A stretch of 14,269 nucleotides of DNA from an uncultured Lachnospiraceae bacterium (GTDB lineage: Bacteria; Bacillota_A; Clostridia; Lachnospirales; Lachnospiraceae). Position numbers and translations under genes: made by a program. Positions 7,206-13,348 of this stretch are shown here, piece after piece (within the stretch, counting starts at the first letter, position 1; each line of letters opens with the position of its first letter). The notes beneath the pieces are model-generated. The model saw only the letters and a list, made by a program, of their open reading frames with translations. It did not search any database and was not told the origin of the DNA. The stretch is from positions 1 through 14,269 of the forward strand of contig CAMWMM010000064.1 in NCBI GenBank assembly GCA_947175285.1, given 5' to 3'.

Positions 7206-7913
7206 CTATAAAAGTTTCTTTAAATACGCATCCTTTGCTTTCTCGCTGCCAAAATTTAGTTTTTCTAAATCCTGCATCGCTTTTTCCTGCATTCCCATTC
7301 TTTTTTCGATAAATACTTTTGTGACCCACATGCATGCACCATTAATAAGCCGATAATAACTATTTTCCATATCATGGTCAATTCGTTTTAGTATTTGCTC
7401 ATAAGAATCCACGGAATCATAATACTCTGTCATGAAAGGCAATAACCGATAAAATACATATTTATGCTGACTTATTCTCTCATCCAATCTCATTTCAAGA
7501 TTTTTTATGTCGATAATACCACGCGACATCATTATTTTATCTTTCTTCCCCTGATACTTCTCCGGAAAAACTTCAAAAATATGCGTATAGATTGACTTAT
7601 CTGTCCTTGCCCATACTATTTTCCCGCCGGAATATTTCGGTACGAAATCAAAATTCCATCCCCATTTAAATGTGGCGGACATATCACTCGTTGCAAAGAA
7701 AAAAGAAAGAACTCTTCTTTTTCCATCCTTATATTCATCCGCCCAAGTATAATCATTGATTTGTTTCATATGCAGTTCGTCTTCTATGATTGGTGTAAGA
7801 TTTTCTCTGATAAGAAGTTTCCATCCCTCTGCGCTTAAACTAAGATGCACTGTTTGAAATCCCAGGCGGGTATTATCTACAAGAAACTCCTGGTATTTTT
7901 CTAATAACTTCAT
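7206..7913 (-). CDS. Unknown soluble protein, 235 residues
   Basis: I do not recognise this family. There is no signal peptide or membrane segment. The first 115 residues look alpha/beta, with strand-rich aromatic patches (VLSFFFATS, ATFKWGWNFDFVP, THIFEVFPEKY); the rest is helical and charged, ending in EKAMQDLEKLNFGSEKAKDAYLKKLL-like helices. The N-terminal pattern of a helix followed by successive strands is faintly like DUF4304-type proteins, but I cannot confirm it. The ATG at 7913 has GAGG nine bases upstream. It sits 21 bases after the broken gene before it and 13 bases before the CPBP protease gene, in the same co-oriented run. An immunity or anti-toxin role is possible from context only. 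Confidence 0.8.
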   Translation of the reverse strand: MKLLEKYQEFLVDNTRLGFQTVHLSLSAEGWKLLIRENLTPIIEDELHMKQINDYTWADEYKDGKRRVLSFFFATSDMSATFKWGWNFDFVPKYSGGKIVWARTDKSIYTHIFEVFPEKYQGKKDKIMMSRGIIDIKNLEMRLDERISQHKYVFYRLLPFMTEYYDSVDSYEQILKRIDHDMENSYYRLINGACMWVTKVFIEKRMGMQEKAMQDLEKLNFGSEKAKDAYLKKLL

Positions 7914-7934
7914 TTTAATTTTCCTCAGTCTATA

Positions 7935-8286
7935 TTATTTATGGACAGCAATAAAATCCAATACTGCTTTCCACCCATCATTTTCAGCAGAATATCCCCA
8001 CAAAGGTTCTGTCATCTGTTCTAACTCTTCAAGGTATTGATGAATTTTTTTCACCATTTCTTTTCTTTTTTCAAGCGATATGGCATTTAACTTTTCATTT
8101 GACACTTTAAACCGTGCATTTTGCAAAAAGTTAATTGTATCACAGTAGTTGCCATCATTCGAGAAAACCGTATCTTCGGGAAAACAACCCTCGCTTTTCC
8201 AATTCCCATAATTTATCTGATAGTTCAACCAATGCGCCTTCTTCCAAACATTCTGCATCTTTAAAACATTCTTTTAATGTAAGCAT
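7935..8286 (-). pseudogene. Frameshifted small gene of unknown function (about 116 residues if restored)
   Basis: Two frames must be joined to make a sensible protein. The first starts at ATG 8286 with GAAGGAAG a few bases upstream and reads MLTLKECFKDAECLEEGALV onward to ELEKRGLFSRR before stopping at about 8158. The second, ending at 7935, carries FPEDTVFSNDGNYCD, QNARFKVSNEK and MTEPLWGYSAEND. An open frame beginning at 8258 has no ribosome binding site and an implausible N-terminus, so it is not the likely start. The restored span is 352 bases, one more than a multiple of three. Removing one T from the four-T run (plus-strand A run at 8181-8184) joins KRGLFPEDTVF smoothly. I do not recognise the family. 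It could be a true pseudogene, a sequencing error or, less likely, programmed frameshifting. Confidence 0.65.
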
Positions 8287-8325
8287 TTTTCTTCCTTCGG
8301 TAATAAAACTTCTGTTGACACTGAT

Positions 8326-9168
8326 TTAAATTGAGATTATACCACATGCAATTCCAAATCGCTCTTTATGTTCTATTGCCATCTTTTGGAGGGATGTAGT
8401 TTTGTCGGGGAGGCGACTATTCACATTTCCTAAAAGATTTTCGATTGCCTGCTCGGGATCGTTACAAAACCCAATAATGTTAAACTGCTTTGCAAATTGT
8501 CGGATATTTGATTCTTTGGAAAGGTATTTCAGCATAGGTGGATAAAGCAGCCAACTATAGCAAAGAAAAGCTTTATATTGTACATTAGGAAAGTATTTCA
8601 TAAAAAATGCCTTTGCATTATTCAAAGATTCCTCAACCGATTGATAACTCAAATCTGCTCCTTTCTGGATGTGACAGTTCAACACAGGAGCACCGATGGG
8701 CAACGTTGCTTTCTGTTCCTTTGTAAAAGTCATGTATGGTTCCCCGATGCCTTCTTCATCCAAATACAACATCTCGAAAGGCTGAAACTGTAATGTGCCG
8801 ACCTTAAAAATGTTAATATTCATAATGTGCCGAAACCATACAACATCATCTTTTGAAATACCAACTTTGTTAGTTCTATTATAGTATAAGTTTGCTCTTA
8901 GAGAAACGTCTCTAAATGTATCATAAATAATATTATCTGGAATCTCTTTGGATTTATAGTCATCATACTTATGAAGCAGTAGATATGTAATAACGACTAA
9001 ACGTGTTAATGGCATACGCCTGCATAATGCAAAATTAAAATTTTCTCCACAATACGCTGTTTCGGCTATTTCCTTAATTAAATTTGAATCTTTAAGGATT
9101 TTTCGTTGCACTGCTTGCTCGATGTCGCTTACAAAATTCAGTTCTGATATAAGTTTTTCTAAAGTCAT
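8326..9168 (-). CDS. Acyltransferase-domain protein (NAT_N/GNAT_C type)
   Basis: A 280-residue protein that resembles the paired NAT_N/GNAT_C acyltransferase-like family of Bacillota. The N-terminal half is helical. The C-terminal half shows the family pattern: WFRHIMNINIFKVGTLQFQP (111-130, the G-x-LQF element), VLNCHIQKGADLS (162-174), SVEESLNNAKAFF (177-189), CYSWLLYPPMLKYL (203-216), ESNIRQFAKQF (219-229) and RLPDKTTSLQ (252-261). The hallmark HIP-x-G appears here as HIQKG. The substrate is unknown for the family, and acetyl-CoA use is only assumed from the GNAT fold. The start has AGGAG seven bases upstream. It lies between the helical unknown gene and the frameshifted gene in the accessory run. 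Identification rests on motif memory, not a search. Confidence 0.75.
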   Translation of the reverse strand: MTLEKLISELNFVSDIEQAVQRKILKDSNLIKEIAETAYCGENFNFALCRRMPLTRLVVITYLLLHKYDDYKSKEIPDNIIYDTFRDVSLRANLYYNRTNKVGISKDDVVWFRHIMNINIFKVGTLQFQPFEMLYLDEEGIGEPYMTFTKEQKATLPIGAPVLNCHIQKGADLSYQSVEESLNNAKAFFMKYFPNVQYKAFLCYSWLLYPPMLKYLSKESNIRQFAKQFNIIGFCNDPEQAIENLLGNVNSRLPDKTTSLQKMAIEHKERFGIACGIISI

Positions 9169-9205
9169 TCAAACACTCCTATAAATTCCAATTAGCAAGC
9201 ATTGA

Positions 9206-10144
9206 TTATCTGATAAACGCTTCTAACATCTTTCCCAAGTCCATATAATAAGCCTTCTTATCTTTTGCAGATAAAAATTGATTATCTGAATTCAAATACG
9301 GCTGATGGATATATGTGATAGCAACTTCCTTTTTTAAAAGCTCATTTAATTCTTCTATAGGCGAATCATATGTAACGCACAACTCGTTAGGCAATTTATC
9401 CTGCTTCAAAAGCCATGACACATAGTCTTCAGAAAAGTTCTTATGTTCCGGATAAATAACTTGTGCAAATTTTTCCTCCGAAAGAAAATGTTTGGCAAGC
9501 ATAAGCAATCCATATGCATTTTGACATTGCATTTTTTTATACTTTGCAGCATCTGTTTTAGCAAACCCCTCACATACAAACTGTAAACTGTCGGATATTC
9601 TTGAAACATCACACTGTAAAATTCCTAATAGACAAGAAATCACTGCCCGTTCCCATAATGCCTTTTTTGAAGCAGTAAATTTTTCTGCTTTTTCAATAAT
9701 CTTATCCGCGGGATAAACAGCCGCATTTTCGGAATTATATAATAAACACAATAAAATGTTAGTTCCATGAATATACATCGGATAACCATTAGTCGAAAGG
9801 GGAAGACCTTCGGGTAACACCCTATATACATTATCAAAATCATCACAAGCCAGCAAATCCAACAATCCCCACAACCTATCGCAATGGTCATATCCTGATG
9901 CGCCTTCTGGCAGCATTTGTATTTTTACAGAATGCAGAAATACGCTCTGTAATTTTGCAAAATCATCATTAGTCAGTGCCACTGCAATACACTCTTCATA
10001 AACAGCCTTCATATTTGAATTTACTGCTTTCAAATATGAAAAGACTTTTTTATAATAAGAAAATGTATCATCTGCTTGTCCTTTTGCTTTCTGACTAAAT
10101 GAAACTAAGTCATTCTTATAATCATTTAAATACATTTTCGACAT
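9206..10144 (-). CDS. Unknown helical protein, 312 residues
   Basis: I do not recognise this family with confidence. The sequence is almost entirely helical and soluble, with helix pairs such as RLWGLLDLLACDDFDNVYRV, WERAVISCLLGILQCDVSRI and CQNAYGLLMLAKHFLSEEKF, suggesting a TPR- or HEAT-like solenoid. The last of these (about residues 207-226) resembles the A-G/Y-x-x-x-LAK helix of Imm49-type immunity proteins, so an immunity protein is a reasonable but weak guess. It has no catalytic motif, signal peptide or membrane span. The start at 10144 has AAGGG seven bases upstream; a second ATG is three codons in. It is 37 bases from the acyltransferase gene, and the 70-base gap on its upstream side shows no clear promoter. 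Confidence 0.82.
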   Translation of the reverse strand: MSKMYLNDYKNDLVSFSQKAKGQADDTFSYYKKVFSYLKAVNSNMKAVYEECIAVALTNDDFAKLQSVFLHSVKIQMLPEGASGYDHCDRLWGLLDLLACDDFDNVYRVLPEGLPLSTNGYPMYIHGTNILLCLLYNSENAAVYPADKIIEKAEKFTASKKALWERAVISCLLGILQCDVSRISDSLQFVCEGFAKTDAAKYKKMQCQNAYGLLMLAKHFLSEEKFAQVIYPEHKNFSEDYVSWLLKQDKLPNELCVTYDSPIEELNELLKKEVAITYIHQPYLNSDNQFLSAKDKKAYYMDLGKMLEAFIR

Positions 10145-10214
10145 GGTCTACCCTTTCTTAATATATGCATCTGCTTTGCGAATTTCTTTTTAATCTAATA
10201 AAAAGCACTCTCTA

Positions 10215-10706
10215 TCAAAACGCCATATCTTTATATGCAATTTCATCAATCTGCTCATTTATATAACGGACACCAATTCCATTATCATCAAGGTCTTCGC
10301 CGCCCCATGTTCTTGAAAAGAGTAAATATATATACCTTCCTTTGTTCATCATATAATCTTGTGATACAACAATAGTTTCTAATGTTACTGCCTGTAAAAG
10401 CGCCTCTTTCGTTTTGATTTCCGGCCACCATTCCGCTAACTCTTTCTCATCCTCCGGACCATAGCTATAGTATTCGTATTCATTATAGTATTTTATCAGT
10501 TCCTCAATTAGATGCTCTTGCAGTTTTGGCCATTCTTTCATGAAACAGGTAAATGCCTCTTCCTGTCTTTTAGTAATTTCATCTTCTTTACCTTTATGTA
10601 TTAATAAATCTACCGTATATGTGTTTCCGCTAAATGCAAGCGTTTGCTTTCCCCACCAACCGTAATCGTCCTCTTTTCTCAATTCACCAAATACAGCATT
10701 TGTCAT
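10215..10706 (-). CDS. DUF6985-like protein, possible immunity protein
   Basis: A 163-residue soluble protein that resembles the DUF6985 family (also close to DUF2004). The pattern is an N-terminal GWWGKQTLAFSGNTYTVDL (16-34), a helix with the EITKRQEEAFTCFMKEW element (43-59), LIEELIKYYNEY (66-77), a WWPEI segment (93-97) and the C-terminal GIGVRYINEQIDEIAYKD (143-160). Relatives are found next to toxins and in immunity clusters, and their molecular role is unknown. GGAGG lies eight bases before the start at 10706. The 62-base gap before it holds a possible promoter, so it may start a sub-operon with the genes downstream. Confidence 0.72.
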   Translation of the reverse strand: MTNAVFGELRKEDDYGWWGKQTLAFSGNTYTVDLLIHKGKEDEITKRQEEAFTCFMKEWPKLQEHLIEELIKYYNEYEYYSYGPEDEKELAEWWPEIKTKEALLQAVTLETIVVSQDYMMNKGRYIYLLFSRTWGGEDLDDNGIGVRYINEQIDEIAYKDMAF

Positions 10707-10731
10707 TCATTTTACCTCCATTCATTCTGCT

Positions 10732-10760
10732 TTCATATGTTCCGATAATTCCACTGGCAA
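10732..10760 (-). promoter_or_regulatory. Possible sigma-A promoter before the DUF6985-like gene
   Basis: On the minus strand, TTGCCA (10755-10760, five of six) is 17 bases from TATGAA (10732-10737, four of six), in the short gap before the start at 10706. Matches this good are easy to find in AT-rich DNA, so I hold it loosely. Confidence 0.3.
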
Positions 10761-10768
10761 GTATAAAT

Positions 10769-11434
10769 TTAAAGCAATCCTCTTTCTTTACAATATCGCT
10801 GCATCACAGCTCTGGTGTGCGCCGTTTCATCTTCGCCTGCTGTGAAATCATCCAGATATCTTACCCTATTACTTTCCATCGGACTCGGTTCAGGAAAATG
10901 TCCACGCTCCGCCCATCCATTAAAATCTGCACCATATTGGATTAGCAAATCAAACAGTTTCACAAGCTGTTGCTCTGCTTTTTCCCAAGAATCTGAATAT
11001 ATATCATTATCAAGGACATATTCGGCATCTGATATTGTCATATTCAGAGCGTCAAAACCATTGGATGCCTTTTTATTAGGATCTGCACCACGCTTTAATA
11101 ATTCCTCCACGATTTTTAATCCCTGATCGGACTCATCAAATTTCTTATAGCATAAACTCATCATTACCATTCTGATCGCGTCATGTAAAACGGGACACCG
11201 CAAACCCGGATCATCATCTTCCGCCTCCATGAAATTTACATCCGCACCACTCTCGATTAAATAATATACAACTTCCACAGCGCCTATTTTTATTGCAACC
11301 TGAAGGGGTGATTGCCCATTATCCTTTTTCGGCGGCGGAGTAGCCACGCAATTTACTAATGCAGGTTTTTTCTCAATAATTGCTTTTACTTCCTCTAAAT
11401 TTCTCTGTCTGATTGCTTTAAAAAGTTTTTTCAT
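10769..11434 (-). CDS. Ankyrin-repeat protein
   Basis: A 221-residue soluble protein built of ankyrin repeats, a protein-binding scaffold. Repeats are visible at about 2-29 (KLFKAIRQRNLEEVKAIIEK), 40-68 (GQSPLQVAIKIGAVEVVYYL then IESGADVN), 82-121 (PVLHDAIRM, with a stretched middle, then VEELLKRGADPN) and 126-172 (GFDALNMTI, then LFDLLIQYGADFN). The recurrent G-A-D-x-N ends of the second helices make the call secure. The C-terminal 45 residues lie outside the repeats. GAGGTGA precedes the ATG at 11434. Small bacterial ankyrin proteins are common in toxin-immunity gene clusters, and this one sits among similar genes; its partner is unknown. Confidence 0.93.
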   Translation of the reverse strand: MKKLFKAIRQRNLEEVKAIIEKKPALVNCVATPPPKKDNGQSPLQVAIKIGAVEVVYYLIESGADVNFMEAEDDDPGLRCPVLHDAIRMVMMSLCYKKFDESDQGLKIVEELLKRGADPNKKASNGFDALNMTISDAEYVLDNDIYSDSWEKAEQQLVKLFDLLIQYGADFNGWAERGHFPEPSPMESNRVRYLDDFTAGEDETAHTRAVMQRYCKERGLL

Positions 11435-11463
11435 TGCAATATCACCTCAATTTCTTTTCAACG

Positions 11464-11871
11464 TTAATCCACAATACTGTCTATGTAATCATAATCAAGG
11501 CTTCCCTCAACAACGGTATAAAAAAACGGATCTTTTCGTATTGTATCACCGGAATTTATAATAAAATCATTCCATCCATCTGCCTTCTTACCATCAGATA
11601 AATAAATCGTTACTTTAAAACTATATCCCATATAGCCCACAGATGGCTGCCACCTTTTCATTTTAATATCATTTAGATTGTTAATAATATTCTCAATTTG
11701 AGATTCATCTGTAATATGTGTCTCTTTTCCGGTATTCCCATTGAATACCACTATTTCCGAAACTTCGTTAGAATTTATATTCATCAAGTCAATAGTGGCA
11801 CTAAACCAAATAACCAAAATCACCAATAATATCACTGCTATAGATGCGAACACCGCTGCTCTTTTTTTCAT
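11464..11871 (-). CDS. Small membrane-anchored extracytoplasmic protein
   Basis: A 135-residue protein with a basic start (MKKR) and one strong membrane helix (about 7-24). There is no lipobox cysteine, so it is probably held by an uncleaved N-terminal anchor with the domain outside the cell. The outer part is beta-rich, with VSEIVVFNGNTGKETHITDE (37-56), a helix (IENIINNLNDI, 59-69) and GYMGYSFKVTIYLSDGKK (79-96), a pattern seen in small secreted Bacillota proteins of unknown role. A run of six G lies ten bases before the ATG at 11871. It is 29 bases from the ankyrin gene and 18 bases after the preceding gene, so probably co-transcribed. I cannot assign a function. Confidence 0.8.
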   Translation of the reverse strand: MKKRAAVFASIAVILLVILVIWFSATIDLMNINSNEVSEIVVFNGNTGKETHITDESQIENIINNLNDIKMKRWQPSVGYMGYSFKVTIYLSDGKKADGWNDFIINSGDTIRKDPFFYTVVEGSLDYDYIDSIVD

Positions 11872-11889
11872 AATCAGATTCCCCCCTTT

Positions 11890-12225
11890 TCAGCGGCCAT
11901 TTTTATATATAAACCATCTTTCATCTGTCCATTCAAAATTGTCAATACCAAAAACCAACCCATTATTTTCTCTGATAAGCGCTTTTGCCTCTGTTGATAA
12001 AGTATGAGCAAAATAAATTGTTAATAAAGTAGAGTCTTTGATTTTTTGCAAAGCTTTTTGTATATATCTGCTTGTAATAACGCCTTTCCTATCGCAAGGG
12101 AAAATAACAAGATTAACATATTCCTCCTTCATGTCAATACTCGTGGAAAGCAGGTTACTATAGTGCTTTGGCAAATACTTTTTTATGTCTTTATAAGCTA
12201 TTGCTTCCTTAATAATTATTTTCAT
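11890..12225 (-). CDS. Unknown small protein, 111 residues
   Basis: I do not recognise this family. It is a soluble alpha/beta protein; notable stretches are KKYLPKHYSNLLSTSID (15-31), YVNLVIFPCDRKG (36-48), LLTIYFAHTLSTEAKALIRE (67-86) and the aromatic tail DNFEWTDERWFIYKNG (95-110). There is no signal peptide or membrane segment. The ATG at 12225 overlaps the TGA of the upstream frameshifted gene (ATGA at 12222-12225), and its AGGAG site lies inside that gene's last codons. This tight coupling means the two were once, or still are, translated together. Confidence 0.8.
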   Translation of the reverse strand: MKIIIKEAIAYKDIKKYLPKHYSNLLSTSIDMKEEYVNLVIFPCDRKGVITSRYIQKALQKIKDSTLLTIYFAHTLSTEAKALIRENNGLVFGIDNFEWTDERWFIYKNGR

Positions 12226-12435
12226 TTATCTCCTTTAAATTCAAACCATTCCTGTTCATCATTCAAAGTACATAAATCTAATACTATCTGCTTTATGTCC
12301 ATTTTGGGAATAAAATTCGTTTCGTCTATTAGGACTATCACACCAGACATAATAACAAAGGCATTCTTTATCTTCCGCAATTTCAGGAGGATCTTCATAA
12401 TCCCCTGTGCTATATAATAGAATACCACTCTTCAT
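12222..12435 (-). pseudogene. Frameshifted small gene of unknown function (about 70 residues if restored)
   Basis: The first frame starts at ATG 12435, one base after the stop of the upstream gene. It reads MKSGILLYSTGDYEDPPEIA and CYYVWCDSPNRRNEF, then runs into a doubtful tail and stops at 12259. The other frame carries IPKMDIKQIVLDLCTLNDEQ and EWFEFKGDK and ends at 12222, where its TGA overlaps the next gene's ATG. That ATGA overlap strongly suggests the second frame was the original end of this gene. The total span is 214 bases, one more than a multiple of three. Dropping one T from the four-T run (plus-strand A run at 12312-12315) gives RRNEFIPKMD. The family is unknown. Its position just after the DUF3990 partner gene may make it a third member of that module. 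Confidence 0.62.
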
Positions 12436-12436
12436 T

Positions 12437-12868
12437 TTATATAACGTCTCCTGCACGATAGCACTCACTGATATAATCACGCGGTTGGTAATAAAAATCC
12501 GAGTTATAATTTGAAATAGTCCCATCTATCCAGGATGTATATACATCTATCAGAGTCTTGATTAAATCGTCCTCACATACATCTTCAATTAATCTCTCAT
12601 AAACCTCACCTATCGTCCAATAGTCGGGAACATCATACTTGCATTTCGCTTCATTATCAAAACTTCCAACCGGAATGTCACAAGAAGAAATAAACTCATC
12701 CGCTGTTTTTTCAATAGGCTCACAATGTAAAACATCTGCATATTTATAAATACGGCGCAATGTTTTTTCCCCAAGAGCTAAAACGACAGTTTCCCGTTTC
12801 TGCCGCTGCTGTCTGCCGATAAATTCAATCAAACTGCATAAAAAGAATAAATTGTTGTCATTCTTCAA
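12437..12868 (-). CDS. DUF3990-associated partner protein of unknown function
   Basis: A 143-residue soluble, mostly helical, acidic protein. Notable segments are NLFFLCSLIEFIGRQ (6-20), VVLALGEKTLRRIYKYADVL (28-47), YWTIGEVYERLIEDV (83-97), DVYTSWIDGTISNYNSD (108-124) and YYQPRDYISECY (126-137). I recall close relatives of this type beside DUF3990 genes in gut Clostridia, which suggests they work together, perhaps as an antitoxin or cofactor; this is memory plus context, not a search. The start is a TTG at 12868: an in-frame TGA lies six bases upstream and no ATG follows nearby. It overlaps the end of the DUF3990 gene by 11 bases, so translation is coupled. Confidence 0.8.
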   Translation of the reverse strand: MKNDNNLFFLCSLIEFIGRQQRQKRETVVLALGEKTLRRIYKYADVLHCEPIEKTADEFISSCDIPVGSFDNEAKCKYDVPDYWTIGEVYERLIEDVCEDDLIKTLIDVYTSWIDGTISNYNSDFYYQPRDYISECYRAGDVI

Positions 12869-13334
12869 TACTCACTTCACATCCTTTCAAAAAGGTTAAT
12901 GTTGATAATGCATTTGGGGTATGAAAGCTGATTTGATGTGTAGGCTTCTTAAATTTTGCCAATGCCCAAAAAGCCTCTCGCGAAATTTTGCCATCAATAA
13001 AGTTTTGAACATAATTGAAAATAGTGTCATTTGCCATAGGTCCTTCAACAATATCATATAAATGCGGTTTTCCCAGCCTACATGCCACTATAAAGTCTAA
13101 CCATTCTTCTGTCATCTCTGAAAACTTTAATACCTTTAGCGTTTCGTCAGGCGTGTAGACATACTCATTTATAACGCCTACATCATTATATCGAACCGCC
13201 CACCTCTTCGCCTGCTCTCTTAACAATGTGCAATAAAAACCATAATAAAAATCTTTATGAAATTTTGCTATGAGGATTTCTGGTCGTTCAACGATTTGCC
13301 GACTGCCGTGGTATAAAATAATATTATGTTCCAT
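12858..13334 (-). CDS. DUF3990 protein, ADP-ribosyltransferase-like fold, possible toxin
   Basis: A 158-residue protein matching DUF3990, a family placed in the ADP-ribosyltransferase fold group. Family elements are in order: ILYHGSRQIVERPEI (6-20) with His9, KDFYYGFYCTLLREQAKRWA (27-46), INEYVY (55-60), VLKFSEMTEEWLDFI (68-82), DIVEGPMANDTI (94-105), and THQISFHTPNAL (132-143). These parallel the H, Y/S and Q/E blocks of ADP-ribosyltransferases. In position 30 a Tyr stands where the family usually has Gly (DFG-x-GFY). The ATG at 13334 is preferred over a TTG six codons earlier because GAGGAG, ten bases upstream, falls on that TTG region. It begins 14 bases after the hydrolase stop and overlaps its partner gene. 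Activity and target are not known. Confidence 0.85.
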   Translation of the reverse strand: MEHNIILYHGSRQIVERPEILIAKFHKDFYYGFYCTLLREQAKRWAVRYNDVGVINEYVYTPDETLKVLKFSEMTEEWLDFIVACRLGKPHLYDIVEGPMANDTIFNYVQNFIDGKISREAFWALAKFKKPTHQISFHTPNALSTLTFLKGCEVSIEE

Positions 13335-13348
13335 ACTTTTATTTCTCC

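Noticed and set aside
7935..8258. Taking the 107-codon frame from 8258 as an intact gene
   Set aside because: There is no ribosome binding site before 8258 and the first 20 or so residues look like out-of-frame sequence, while an ATG at 8286 in the other frame has a good site and protein-like sequence.
10164..10192. Inverted repeat CTTTTTA/TAAAAAG after the DUF6985-like gene as a terminator
   Set aside because: The stem is seven A-T rich pairs with one G-C and no T tract following, too weak for an intrinsic terminator.
12259..12525. An 88-codon frame starting at 12525
   Set aside because: Its first 30 codons lie inside the partner gene in another frame; the plausible start is the ATG at 12435, one base after that gene's stop.
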